Assembly (NCBI RefSeq): GCF_900111155.1
Contig: NZ_FOGG01000036.1
Coordinates: forward strand, 1-34,755
Direction: 5' to 3'
Length of the DNA stretch: 34,755 nt
Source of the DNA: Pedobacter rhizosphaerae
Lineage (GTDB): Bacteria; Bacteroidota; Bacteroidia; Sphingobacteriales; Sphingobacteriaceae
The notes below the pieces were generated by a model. It was not told the origin of the DNA. It did not search any database and saw nothing but the letters and a program-made list of their open reading frames with translations. Within the stretch, counting starts at the first letter, position 1, and every line of letters starts with the position of its first letter. The position numbers and the translations under genes were made by a program. Below are positions 24,317 to 32,786 of the stretch, in pieces.

Positions 24317-24354
24317 TGCACTTTGTGAAAACTTTGTGCCCTTTGTGGTTAAAG
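24317..24354. repeat. CTTTGTG repeat element upstream of murG
   Basis: CTTTGTG occurs three times (24321, 24332, 24341), ending in GTGGTTAAA. The reverse complement begins TTTAACCACAAAGGGC and follows the pattern TTAACCrCAAAGkGygCAAAG shared with the start of each 139-bp unit after sucD. The 130-base gap between ftsW and murG holds nothing else recognisable. Confidence 0.65.
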
Positions 24355-24371
24355 AATAATTAAATATAAAA

Positions 24372-25478
24372 ATGAATAATTCCCCAAAAATTATCATATC
24401 AGGTGGTGGCACCGGCGGGCATATATTCCCCGCCGTGGCCATAGCCAATGCGCTCAAACGCTTGGTGCCCTCGTGTGAGATTTTATTTGTAGGGGCCAAC
24501 GGGCGAATGGAAATGGAAAAGGTTCCTGCCGCCGGATATAAAATTATTGGATTGAACATTGCCGGAATGCAGCGCGGTTCAATCTTGAAGAACTTAAGCT
24601 TACCATTTAAGGTAATTGGAAGTGTACAGAAGGCTTTGAATATTATTAAAGATTTTAAGCCCGATGCTGTGGTTGGAGTTGGTGGATATGCCTCAGGCCC
24701 CTTGTTATATGCGGCTTCTTTAAAGGGAATTCCATACTTGATACAGGAGCAGAACTCTTATGCTGGAGTTACCAATAAGTGGTTGGGTAGAAAGGCTGCA
24801 AAAATATGCGTGGCTTTTGATGAGATGGATCAGTTTTTTCCAGCAGATCGAATCTTGAAAACGGGTAATCCGGTACGAAAAGAGGTGGTAGACATTAAGG
24901 GAAAACATCATGCAGGAGCAGAATTGCTGAAACTGGATCCACTGAAGAAAACCATTTTGGTAACCGGTGGAAGTTTAGGAGCCGGCACTTTAAATAAAAG
25001 TATAGAGAAACATTTACCAGAAATCCTGGCAGAGGACGTTCAGGTGATTTGGCAAACCGGTAAATTTTACTACAAAGGAATCATGGAGCGATTAGGAGAA
25101 AACTATCATCCAAACGTTCGCATTCTGGAGTTTTTAAATAAAATGGATTTGGCATATGCAGCAGCCGATGTAATTATTAGCAGAGCAGGCGCAGGAACAA
25201 TAGCAGAACTGTGTTTAATTAAAAAGCCCGTAATTCTGGTGCCTTCTCCCAACGTGGCAGAAGATCATCAGACTAAAAATGCGCTGGCCTTAGTTAAGCA
25301 CGGAGCAGCAATACTAATTAATGATCGCTCGGCAGAAGATACACTGGTGGCAGAAGCCTTAAAACTATTGAAGAATAAGGAACAAGCCGAAAAGCTCTCT
25401 GAGAAAATTGGAAGTATGGCCTTGCCAGAAGCAGATGAGGTGATCGCGGGCGAAGTGCTGAAGCTGGTTAGGAGCTAA
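24372..25478 (+). CDS. murG: UDP-GlcNAc:lipid I N-acetylglucosaminyltransferase
   Basis: Membrane-associated GT-B (family 28) enzyme that converts lipid I to lipid II on the inner face of the membrane. 368 residues: GGGTGGHIFPA at 11-21 (lipid-diphosphate binding), VGVGGYASGP, IQEQNSYAGVTN, VTGGSLGAGTLN (about 196-207) and SRAGAGTIAEL near the UDP-GlcNAc pocket. ATG start with an A/T-rich upstream stretch. It follows the CTTTGTG repeat element, and 146 bases separate it from murC. Confidence 0.95.
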   Translation: MNNSPKIIISGGGTGGHIFPAVAIANALKRLVPSCEILFVGANGRMEMEKVPAAGYKIIGLNIAGMQRGSILKNLSLPFKVIGSVQKALNIIKDFKPDAVVGVGGYASGPLLYAASLKGIPYLIQEQNSYAGVTNKWLGRKAAKICVAFDEMDQFFPADRILKTGNPVRKEVVDIKGKHHAGAELLKLDPLKKTILVTGGSLGAGTLNKSIEKHLPEILAEDVQVIWQTGKFYYKGIMERLGENYHPNVRILEFLNKMDLAYAAADVIISRAGAGTIAELCLIKKPVILVPSPNVAEDHQTKNALALVKHGAAILINDRSAEDTLVAEALKLLKNKEQAEKLSEKIGSMALPEADEVIAGEVLKLVRS

Positions 25479-25624
25479 GCTTTAAAGCTTAAAATTAAGG
25501 CAAAGCTAAAGTAGCTAAGCCATAAATGAAAAAATTAAAATATTAGAAAAGAATAGAAATAGAATAATAAACGGTAATCAGGCAGCTTTAAGCTTTTAAA
25601 CTTTCAGCTTTTATCTCAAATGAA
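25479..25624. other. murG-murC spacer with AGCTTTAAAGCTT-like repeats
   Basis: The spacer contains AAGCTTTAAAGCTT just after the murG stop (a 14-base perfect palindrome) and the related AGCTTTAAGCTTTTAAACTTT before murC. No terminator T-run or full TAnnTTTG promoter was recognised. Confidence 0.45.
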
Positions 25625-26980
25625 ATGGAACTAGGTAAAATAAACAGAGTATATTTTGTAGGTGTCGGTGGTATCGGCATGAGTGCGCTTGCTCGATATT
25701 TTGCTAAGCGTGGAGTTGCTGTTTGTGGTTATGATAAAACAAGGACTAAGCTTACTGAAACCTTAGAACAGGAAGGAATATTGGTTTCTTACCTGGATGA
25801 GGCTTCGGCATTACCATGTGCTTTTTTAGATAACCATGATGATACGTTGGTGGTATACACACCCGCAATTCCAAAGGATTCTAAAGTCCTGAATCATTTT
25901 AAAGATAAAGGCTTTACGTTGAAAAAGCGTTCAGAAGTACTGGGGATTATCAGTAAGGGAATGTTTTGCATTGCTGTAGCAGGCACACACGGTAAAACCA
26001 CCACTTCTTCAATTGTTGCACACCTTTTAAAAGATACAGGTTACGATTGTACAGCATTTTTAGGCGGTATCACCAGTAACTACAATAGCAATGTGTTGTT
26101 TGGTAAAAACAATGTAGTTGTTGTGGAAGCCGATGAATATGATCGTTCTTTTCTCACCCTGCATCCTGATGTAGCTGTGGTAACCTCTATGGATGCTGAT
26201 CATCTGGATATTTATGGAGATAAAAGCCATCTGGAAGAATCTTTCAGGCTTTTTGCAAGTCAGCTGAAAGAAAGAGGCACCTTGTATGTGCACGAAGGTT
26301 TGCCTCTGGAACATTATATCAGCTATGCGGCGAGCAATACTGCAAGGGCGAGAGCAGAGAACTTGAGGGTAGAAGGATCGAAATTTGTTTTTGATTACGC
26401 TGACCGTGATCATCGGATTAATAATATCAGTTTGATGCTGCCTGGAAAGCACAACGTAGAAAATGCAACCGTAGCCATAGCCATTGCTTTGCAGTTGGGG
26501 ATTGATGCAGAAAAGGTGAAAGAAGCAGTGGGGAATTTCAAAGGTGTAAAACGTCGTTTCGAGTATATTGTAAACAACGAAAAGCAGATTTACATTGATG
26601 ATTATGCCCATCACCCGGAAGAATTAAAGGCCTGTTTTAATGCCGTTCGACAGTTGTATCCCGACAAAAAGCTTACCGTGATTTTTCAACCACATTTGTT
26701 CAGCCGCACCAGGGATTTCGCTGACGAGTTTGCAAAAGTTTTAAGCACAGCTGATGAGTTATTGCTTTTAGATATTTATCCGGCAAGAGAATTGCCTATT
26801 GCAGGCATAAATTCAGCTTTTTTACTCGATAAAGTAACCTCCGCAAATAAGCGGGTATGTGGAAAAGATTTTGTGCTTCAGTATGTTAAGGATGCTGAAC
26901 CTGAGTTAATTTTAACTGTAGGTGCCGGAGATATTGATACATTAATTGAACCTTTAAAAAATATATTAAACCATGCTTAA
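25625..26980 (+). CDS. murC: UDP-N-acetylmuramate--L-alanine ligase
   Basis: First cytoplasmic Mur ligase, joining L-alanine to UDP-MurNAc. 451 residues: N-terminal Rossmann motif FVGVGGIGMSALA (about 10-22), P-loop GTHGKTT at 120-126 in the MurC-specific AGTHGKTTTSS context, VEADEYDRSFL, YAHHPEEL and FQPHLFSRTRDF. Upstream frames give no competing start. Overlaps ftsQ by 8 bases, so the two are probably translationally coupled. Confidence 0.96.
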   Translation: MELGKINRVYFVGVGGIGMSALARYFAKRGVAVCGYDKTRTKLTETLEQEGILVSYLDEASALPCAFLDNHDDTLVVYTPAIPKDSKVLNHFKDKGFTLKKRSEVLGIISKGMFCIAVAGTHGKTTTSSIVAHLLKDTGYDCTAFLGGITSNYNSNVLFGKNNVVVVEADEYDRSFLTLHPDVAVVTSMDADHLDIYGDKSHLEESFRLFASQLKERGTLYVHEGLPLEHYISYAASNTARARAENLRVEGSKFVFDYADRDHRINNISLMLPGKHNVENATVAIAIALQLGIDAEKVKEAVGNFKGVKRRFEYIVNNEKQIYIDDYAHHPEELKACFNAVRQLYPDKKLTVIFQPHLFSRTRDFADEFAKVLSTADELLLLDIYPARELPIAGINSAFLLDKVTSANKRVCGKDFVLQYVKDAEPELILTVGAGDIDTLIEPLKNILNHA

Positions 26981-28199
26981 ACGGTTAAACTGGGGAGCAA
27001 TATTTACTGGCTTTGCCTGGCTAATTAGTCTGGCAGGTGTGGTGGTGCTTTTAGGTTTTATCAATGTTAAGAAGCAAACCGTTAAATGTACAGATGTTAA
27101 GATATTGATTCCGGGGGCGGATAACTTTATTGAACGTGAAGAGATTGATGCCATTTTGAAGGAAGATCAAGGAATACTGTTAGGAAGAAATCTCGAGAAA
27201 ATTAACATCCATAGAATTGAACAAAAACTGCAATCGAATCCTTACATCGCCTTTGCAAAGGTATATGTAGATATGGATGGTGTATTGCATATTGAGATCA
27301 AGCAACGCCAGCCGATATTAAGGATTTTGAATGCAAGCGGACAAGATTTTTATATTGATAATGACGGTTTGAAAATGCCTATATCGGCGAATTTTACTGC
27401 TAATGTTTTGGTGGCAACCGGAAACATAACGGAAGTGTTTGGCAGAAGAATAGATACTTTACATACACAGTTAGCGAAAGATTTGTACCGAACAGCGAAG
27501 TTTATTAAGAAAGATACCCTATGGGATAATCAGATTGAGCAGATTGTTGTTGACAGCCAGAAAGATATGGAACTGATCCCAAGAGTGGGCGATCAGCGGA
27601 TTATATTAGGTAATGCAGATTCGTTAGAAATTAAAATGAAAAACCTGCTTATTTTCTATAAAAAGGCAATGCCACAAGTAGGATGGGATGCTTACAAGAC
27701 GATTAATATTAAATACACCAATCAGATTGTTTGCGAAAAAAGGGATTCGACAAGTATAGGTAAAAAAGGTAAAACAATAACGCTGGCTGATAGTTTGAGA
27801 ATACAGCGAAAGGTTACCGATTCGCTCATTAAAAGTATGGTTGGAGAAGCCATTGAAAATAGGCCCGAGGAAGATGAACCAAGAAACGAGGAGCCTAAGC
27901 GGATAGTAGCAGCACCCAAAAAAGTTGAACCAGCAAAAAAAGAAATTAAAAAAACTGTAGTCGCGCAAGCAGTAAAACCAAAGGAGTCAAAGCCTGCGGT
28001 GTCGAAACCAGCAACAACTAAACCAGCGGTAAGTAAGCCAAAGGAGGTGAAGCAGGTGGAGAAAAAGGAAAAGCCGAAAGCAACTACCACAACACAGCCA
28101 AAGCCGGCAAAATCTGCGGCAGATTTAAAGAAGCAAAGAGAAGCGAGAGAGAAAGAAATCAAAGCCCTGGAAAAACTGTATAAAACTCAACAAAATTAA
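26973..28199 (+). CDS. ftsQ: FtsQ/DivIB-type cell division protein with long Lys/Pro-rich tail
   Basis: Bitopic division protein linking early and late divisome parts. 408 residues: short cytoplasmic N-terminus, membrane helix at about 8-30, POTRA-type region (about 40-110) and FtsQ beta domain to about 270. From about residue 299 to the end (110 residues) the sequence becomes low-complexity, rich in Lys, Pro, Ala, Glu and Thr with PAVSKPATTKPAVSKP-like repetition. It ends in a predicted charged helix (KKQREAREKEIKALEKL). E. coli FtsQ is 276 residues and lacks such a tail. By topology the tail is periplasmic. Assigned mainly by position, membrane anchor and the FtsQ-like middle. Confidence 0.88.
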   Translation: MLKRLNWGAIFTGFAWLISLAGVVVLLGFINVKKQTVKCTDVKILIPGADNFIEREEIDAILKEDQGILLGRNLEKINIHRIEQKLQSNPYIAFAKVYVDMDGVLHIEIKQRQPILRILNASGQDFYIDNDGLKMPISANFTANVLVATGNITEVFGRRIDTLHTQLAKDLYRTAKFIKKDTLWDNQIEQIVVDSQKDMELIPRVGDQRIILGNADSLEIKMKNLLIFYKKAMPQVGWDAYKTINIKYTNQIVCEKRDSTSIGKKGKTITLADSLRIQRKVTDSLIKSMVGEAIENRPEEDEPRNEEPKRIVAAPKKVEPAKKEIKKTVVAQAVKPKESKPAVSKPATTKPAVSKPKEVKQVEKKEKPKATTTTQPKPAKSAADLKKQREAREKEIKALEKLYKTQQN

Positions 28200-28204
28200 C
28201 GAAT

Positions 28205-29563
28205 ATGGACAAGGCAAAATTTACCAGTCAGTCGCCCATTGTAGTAGGATTGGATATCGGTACTACAAAAATATGTGTTATCGTAGGACGGAGAACACAG
28301 CACGGTAAAATAGAAATATTAGGAATCGGCAAGGCGGAATCGGCGGGAGTAACAAGAGGAGTGGTTTCAAACATTCAAAAAACCGTGCAGGGTATTGCTC
28401 AAGCAGTTGAAGTAGCAAGCGGACAATCCAATGTAGAAATACAGGTGGTAAATGTGGGTATTGCTGGTCAGCACATTAAGAGCTTACAGCATAGAGGAAT
28501 TTTAACCAGAAGAGAATTGAACAATGAAATCGGTAAAAAGGATATCGATAAATTGATCGATGATATGTTCAAACTGGTTATGCCTCCGGGAGAAGAAATT
28601 ATTCATGTGTTACCACAAGAATTTACCATTGATAACGAGCCGGGAATCAAAGATCCGATTGGTATGGCTGGAGTACGTCTTGAAGCGAACTTCCACATTA
28701 TCTCTGGTCAGGTAACCGCAGTTAAAAATATCATGAAATGTGTTAACAATGCAGGATTACAAACTCAGGATTTAATTCTTGAGCCACTGGCCTCTTCTGA
28801 ATCGGTGTTGAGCGAGGAAGAAAAAGAAGCTGGTATTGCATTGGTAGATATTGGTGGTGGTACAACCGACATCGCCATTTTCCATGAAGGTATCATTCGG
28901 CACACAGCCGTTATTCCTTTTGGCGGTAACAGTGTAACAGAAGATATACGCGAAGGATGTTCGGTAATGCGTAACCAGGCAGAGTTGTTAAAAACCCGTT
29001 TTGGTTCAGCATTGGCAGAAGAGAATAAAGAAAATGAGATTATCTGCGTACCGGGTTTACGTGGTCGTGAACCGAAAGAAATTTCAGTTAAAAACTTAGC
29101 TTATGTAATTCAAGCCCGTATGGAAGAGATTATTGAGCATGTTTACTATGAAATCAAATCGTCGGGATACGAGAAAAAATTAATCGGAGGTATTGTAATT
29201 ACCGGTGGTGGTGCCTTGTTGAAACACCTGAGCCAGTTGGTAGAATATGTTACCGGATTAGATTGCCGCATAGGTTATCCCAATGAGCATTTATCTAAAT
29301 ATGAGGATATGCCGAAAACCATTTACGATGATTTGAAAAGCCCAATGTATGCAACCAGTGTTGGTTTGTTAATAAAAGGTATTCAAAAAGCGGAAGAACT
29401 GATTGAAGAGATGAAGCAGCCAGGAGTGTTCGTAGAAAAGGCTAAAGTGGCTAAGGAAAAGGAAAAAAGAGGCCCTGGTTTATTCGATAAGCTACTTGCC
29501 AAAACACGCACATTCATTCAGGATGATATGAATGTAAGCGACGAGGATTACTTGAAAAATTAA
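28205..29563 (+). CDS. ftsA: Cell division protein FtsA
   Basis: Actin-like ATPase that anchors FtsZ to the membrane. 452 residues: phosphate-1 motif DIGTTK at 17-22, the inserted 1C/SHS2 domain (about 90-170, including VLPQEFTIDNEPGIKDPIGM), phosphate-2 motif DIGGGTTD at 215-222, and GGIVITGGGALLKHL as the adenosine motif. The C-terminal GPGLFDKLLAKTRTFIQDD can form the amphipathic membrane-targeting helix, followed by an acidic tail. Begins 5 bases after ftsQ. Confidence 0.95.
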   Translation: MDKAKFTSQSPIVVGLDIGTTKICVIVGRRTQHGKIEILGIGKAESAGVTRGVVSNIQKTVQGIAQAVEVASGQSNVEIQVVNVGIAGQHIKSLQHRGILTRRELNNEIGKKDIDKLIDDMFKLVMPPGEEIIHVLPQEFTIDNEPGIKDPIGMAGVRLEANFHIISGQVTAVKNIMKCVNNAGLQTQDLILEPLASSESVLSEEEKEAGIALVDIGGGTTDIAIFHEGIIRHTAVIPFGGNSVTEDIREGCSVMRNQAELLKTRFGSALAEENKENEIICVPGLRGREPKEISVKNLAYVIQARMEEIIEHVYYEIKSSGYEKKLIGGIVITGGGALLKHLSQLVEYVTGLDCRIGYPNEHLSKYEDMPKTIYDDLKSPMYATSVGLLIKGIQKAEELIEEMKQPGVFVEKAKVAKEKEKRGPGLFDKLLAKTRTFIQDDMNVSDEDYLKN

Positions 29564-29584
29564 ATATTTTTCAACAAAACATGA

Positions 29585-29635
29585 GTTTTCCACATTCTTA
29601 ACACTTGTGGAAAACGTCTGTTGAAAAAGTGTTAA
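29585..29635. promoter_or_regulatory. Interlocking inverted repeats between ftsA and ftsZ
   Basis: Repeat 1: GTTTTCCACA (29585-29594) and TGTGGAAAAC (29606-29615), 10-bp perfect. Repeat 2: TTAACACTT (29598-29606) and AAGTGTTAA (29627-29635), 9-bp perfect. The 5' arm of repeat 2 lies in the loop of repeat 1, so as RNA they would form an H-type pseudoknot or exclude each other. As DNA, TTTTCCACA differs by one base from the DnaA-box consensus TTATCCACA. No T-run follows, so it is not a terminator. ftsZ starts 59 bases downstream. Confidence 0.6.
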
Positions 29636-29693
29636 TATTACATGGAGTAATGAACAGGAATTAAAAATTTTTAAACAACTGATTCATAAGATT

Positions 29694-31322
29694 ATGCAGT
29701 TCGAAATGTTAAAAGATAAATCATCAATCATCAAGGTTATTGGTGTTGGTGGTGGTGGTGGTAACGCAGTTAACCATATGTACCTATCCGGTATTACTGG
29801 TGTGGACTTTATTATTTGTAATACAGATGCCCAAGCTTTAGAAAGTAGCCCAATCCCTAATAAAGTTCAATTAGGTGCTAGTTTAACTGAAGGAATGGGT
29901 GCTGGTTCTATACCTGAAGTTGGTAAAAACTCGGCAATAGAAAATATTGATGACATTAAAGCTATGCTCGGTAGTACAACAAAAATGTTGTTTATTACTG
30001 CTGGTATGGGTGGTGGTACCGGAACTGGTGCCAGTCCTATTATTGCTAAAGCTGCGAAAGAACTCGATATCTTAACTGTTGCGATTATCACTACTCCATT
30101 TTCATTCGAAGGTAAAAGACGTAGATTGCAGGCGGACGAGGGGATGGAAGAACTGAAGAAATACGTAGATTCTTATCTGGTTATTTCTAATGATCGACTA
30201 CGTGAAATTTTCGGAAACCTAACCTTAGGCTCAGCTTTTGGTCAGGCAGATGATATTTTAACCACAGCTGCAAAGGGTATCGCAGAAATCATTACCGTTC
30301 CGGGTTACATCAACGTGGATTTTAAAGATGTGCGTACCGTGATGAAAGATAGTGGCGTAGCCATTATGGGTAGTCATTCTGCAGAAGGTGATGAACGTGC
30401 ATTACAAGCAGTTGAAGGCGCATTGGCTTCTCCGTTATTGAAAGATAGCGAAATTGAAGGAGCAAGATATATTTTATTAAACATCAGTTCAGGGGTTAGA
30501 GAAGTAACGATGGATGAGGTATCTATCATTACGGATTATATCCAGGAAAAGGCAGGCTTATCTGCTGATTTAATTTGGGGTAACTGTACAGATGAAACTT
30601 TAGGAGAGAAACTCTCGGTAACCATTATCGCTACTGGCTTCCAAACTTCTGAAGAGCGTGTTCACGAAGAACGCAATAAAAAGAAAATTTCTTTACTTAC
30701 TCCAGAAGAAGCACCATTAGTTCGTCCGGTAGAACCAGTAAATTCATTTATTCAGCCTAAAGAAGTAGTACCTTCTTATGAGCCTGTAATGAAAACAAAG
30801 GATGAAGTTTCTCAGGCTGATTTATTCGGTGGAATGTTCAATAAAGCTGAAGCACAACTTAATCAGGAGCCTGAAAATAACATTGTTCGTCATACGCTAA
30901 TTGAAGAAGAACCTCAGTTAGAAGCACCACAGGAAACAGGTTTTGAGTTTGAAGTAAAGCTTGCTGAAACAGAATTCGTATTCGAAACGCCTGTAGCAGA
31001 AGCGCCATCTATGCCTGAGCCTGAAGTTGAAATGCCAGCTGTAGGTTTAGATGACGATAAGAACGACGAATCTATGGAAGAGCAGTTGAGAAAATCTAAA
31101 GAGCGTATTTTACGTTTAAAAGATTTGAGCATGAAACTGCGTACTACTAATGGTTTACAAGAATTAGAAAACGAACCTGCTTACAAACGCAAACAAATGC
31201 AGTTGCAACAAGTTCAACATTCTTCAGAATCTCAGGTTAGCCGCTTCACCTTGAGTAACGATCAAGACGGTGGAACAGAAATCAGACCTAATAATTCTTT
31301 CTTACACGACAACGTTGATTAG
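29694..31322 (+). CDS. ftsZ: Cell division GTPase FtsZ
   Basis: Tubulin-like GTPase that forms the division ring. 542 residues, long because of the C-terminal part: the GTPase core ends near residue 325, and a linker of almost 190 residues, rich in Glu, Pro and Val, follows. Core motifs: GVGGGGGNAVNHM (about 17-29), the tubulin signature GGGTGTG at 106-112, and T7-loop NVDFKD at 207-212. The C-terminus has a helix-forming segment (LQELENEPAYKRKQMQLQQ) and ends NNSFLHDNVD, the tail conserved in Bacteroidota FtsZ, which should bind FtsA. Last gene of the cluster, followed by a terminator. Confidence 0.97.
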   Translation: MQFEMLKDKSSIIKVIGVGGGGGNAVNHMYLSGITGVDFIICNTDAQALESSPIPNKVQLGASLTEGMGAGSIPEVGKNSAIENIDDIKAMLGSTTKMLFITAGMGGGTGTGASPIIAKAAKELDILTVAIITTPFSFEGKRRRLQADEGMEELKKYVDSYLVISNDRLREIFGNLTLGSAFGQADDILTTAAKGIAEIITVPGYINVDFKDVRTVMKDSGVAIMGSHSAEGDERALQAVEGALASPLLKDSEIEGARYILLNISSGVREVTMDEVSIITDYIQEKAGLSADLIWGNCTDETLGEKLSVTIIATGFQTSEERVHEERNKKKISLLTPEEAPLVRPVEPVNSFIQPKEVVPSYEPVMKTKDEVSQADLFGGMFNKAEAQLNQEPENNIVRHTLIEEEPQLEAPQETGFEFEVKLAETEFVFETPVAEAPSMPEPEVEMPAVGLDDDKNDESMEEQLRKSKERILRLKDLSMKLRTTNGLQELENEPAYKRKQMQLQQVQHSSESQVSRFTLSNDQDGGTEIRPNNSFLHDNVD

Positions 31323-31340
31323 ACTGAACCAAATATATTT

Positions 31341-31372
31341 AAAAGCCTTAACTTGATTGTTAAGGCTTTTTT
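31341..31372 (+). terminator. Intrinsic terminator of the dcw cluster
   Basis: AAAAGCCTTAAC (31341-31352) pairs perfectly over 12 bp with GTTAAGGCTTTT (31359-31370), 6-base loop, followed by further T. Confidence 0.9.
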
Positions 31373-31428
31373 GGCATAAAATTGGCTTGTTAAAAATGTT
31401 TAAATTACCAGGTACCACCTAGATTCGG

Positions 31429-31459
31429 TTGATTTTAAGCCGAATAAACCTTAAATTCG
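31429..31459 (+). promoter_or_regulatory. Candidate promoter of the alpha-oxoamine synthase gene
   Basis: TTG at 31429-31431, a 20-base spacer, then TAAATTCG at 31452-31459 (one mismatch to TAnnTTTG). It is 32 bases upstream of the TTG start codon. Confidence 0.5.
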
Positions 31460-31491
31460 CAAAATTTTAAGTACAATAAATACATAATACA

Positions 31492-32733
31492 TTGGATATA
31501 TTTGATAAGATAGCAAAGCACATGGGCCCTTTGGGTCAGCACCAGAAGTGGTCTCATGGGTATTTCTCATTTCCAAAATTAGAGGGAGAGATTGCACCAC
31601 ACATGCAATTCCGTGGAAAAGAGCATTTGGTTTGGAGTTTAAATAACTATTTAGGTTTAGCCAACCATCCTGAAGTTAGAAAGGCAGACGAAGAAGCAGC
31701 AGCTCAATTTGGTATGGCTTATCCTATGGGGGCGCGTATGATGAGTGGTAACTCCAAATACCACGAGCAACTGGAGCAGGAACTTGCTGCTTTTGTGGGT
31801 AAACCTGATGCTTTCTTGCTTAACTATGGTTATCAAGGTATGGTATCTATTATCGATACTTTGGTAGATAGGAATGATGTTATCGTTTATGATGCTGAAT
31901 CTCACGCTTGTATTATCGATGGTTTACGTCTTCACATGGGTAAACGTTTTGTGTACAAACACAATGATATTGAAAGTGCCCGTAAACAATTGGAACGTGC
32001 TACTAAATTAACCCAGGAATCGGGAGGTGGTATTCTCTTAATTACTGAAGGTGTTTTTGGTATGAGCGGCGCGCAAGGTAAATTAAAAGAGATCGTAGAT
32101 CTTAAAAAAGATTTTGAATTCCGTATCCTGGTTGATGATGCACATGGTTTTGGAACAATGGGTGAAACAGGAGCCGGTACGCATGAAGCACAGGATTGTA
32201 TTGACGGTATTGACGTTTACTTCGGTACATTTGCCAAATCAATGGCAGGTATTGGTGCCTTCGTAGCTTCTACTGAAGAAATTACCAATTTCCTTAGATA
32301 TAACATGCGTTCTCAAACTTTTGCTAAGGCACTTCCTATGCCAATGGTTATTGGCTTATTGAAGCGTTTAGAGCTTTTAAAAACCAAACCTGAATTGAAA
32401 GAGAAGCTTTGGCAAATTGCTACAACCTTACAAAAAGGTTTGCGTGAACGCGGTTTCGATTTAGGTGTAACAGATTCAGTAGTAACGCCAGTTTTCTTAA
32501 AGGGAGAGTTATCTGATGCAACTGCAATTACATTTGATCTAAGAGAGAACTATAGTATTTTCTGTTCAATCGTAGTTTATCCGGTTATCCCTAAAGGAAT
32601 GATCGAACTTCGATTGATCCCAACAGCGGTGCATACATTAGAAGACGTACAACGTACTTTAGATGCATTTAGCGAGGTTGCTGAGAAATTGGAAAACGGC
32701 TATTACAAAGAAAATCAATTCGCAACAGCGTAA
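31492..32733 (+). CDS. PLP-dependent alpha-oxoamine synthase (serine palmitoyltransferase / cysteate acyltransferase type)
   Basis: A fold-type I PLP enzyme that joins an amino acid to an acyl thioester with loss of CO2. 413 residues; the PLP lysine is K249 in TFAKSMAGIGAF, VDDAHGFG (214-221) holds the cofactor aspartate, and SHACIIDG, GARMMSGN and MIELRLIPTAVHT fit the family. The TFAKSMAGIGAF context resembles serine palmitoyltransferase (TFSKSLASLGGF in the Sphingobacterium enzyme, from memory) more than KBL or BioF. Candidates are serine palmitoyltransferase, for sphingolipids common in Sphingobacteriaceae, or a cysteate acyltransferase, for capnine-type sulfonolipids; sequence alone does not decide. 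TTG start: DIFDKIAKHMGPLG appears to be the normal N-terminus and no ATG precedes it. Confidence 0.8.
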   Translation: MDIFDKIAKHMGPLGQHQKWSHGYFSFPKLEGEIAPHMQFRGKEHLVWSLNNYLGLANHPEVRKADEEAAAQFGMAYPMGARMMSGNSKYHEQLEQELAAFVGKPDAFLLNYGYQGMVSIIDTLVDRNDVIVYDAESHACIIDGLRLHMGKRFVYKHNDIESARKQLERATKLTQESGGGILLITEGVFGMSGAQGKLKEIVDLKKDFEFRILVDDAHGFGTMGETGAGTHEAQDCIDGIDVYFGTFAKSMAGIGAFVASTEEITNFLRYNMRSQTFAKALPMPMVIGLLKRLELLKTKPELKEKLWQIATTLQKGLRERGFDLGVTDSVVTPVFLKGELSDATAITFDLRENYSIFCSIVVYPVIPKGMIELRLIPTAVHTLEDVQRTLDAFSEVAEKLENGYYKENQFATA

Positions 32734-32748
32734 TCATAAACATTACTC

Positions 32749-32786
32749 AAAAGCCGCTTTAAACTTGTTTAAAGCGGCTTTTCTTT
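32749..32786 (+). terminator. Intrinsic terminator of the alpha-oxoamine synthase gene
   Basis: A perfect 15-bp stem (32749-32763 with 32768-32782, AAAAGCCGCTTTAAA and its complement) with a 4-base loop, then CTTTT. Confidence 0.9.

Noticed and set aside
26060..26614. 184-residue open frame on the minus strand
   Set aside because: It lies entirely inside murC, which has complete motifs and normal length on the plus strand; the minus frame has no recognisable domain.
27722..28162. 146-residue minus-strand open frame opposite the ftsQ tail
   Set aside because: Its Phe/Gly/Ser-rich content simply mirrors the Lys/Pro-rich low-complexity codons of ftsQ on the other strand.
29598..29635. Terminator between ftsA and ftsZ
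   Set aside because: The stem loop is long and no T-run follows; ftsZ is expected to be at least partly cotranscribed.
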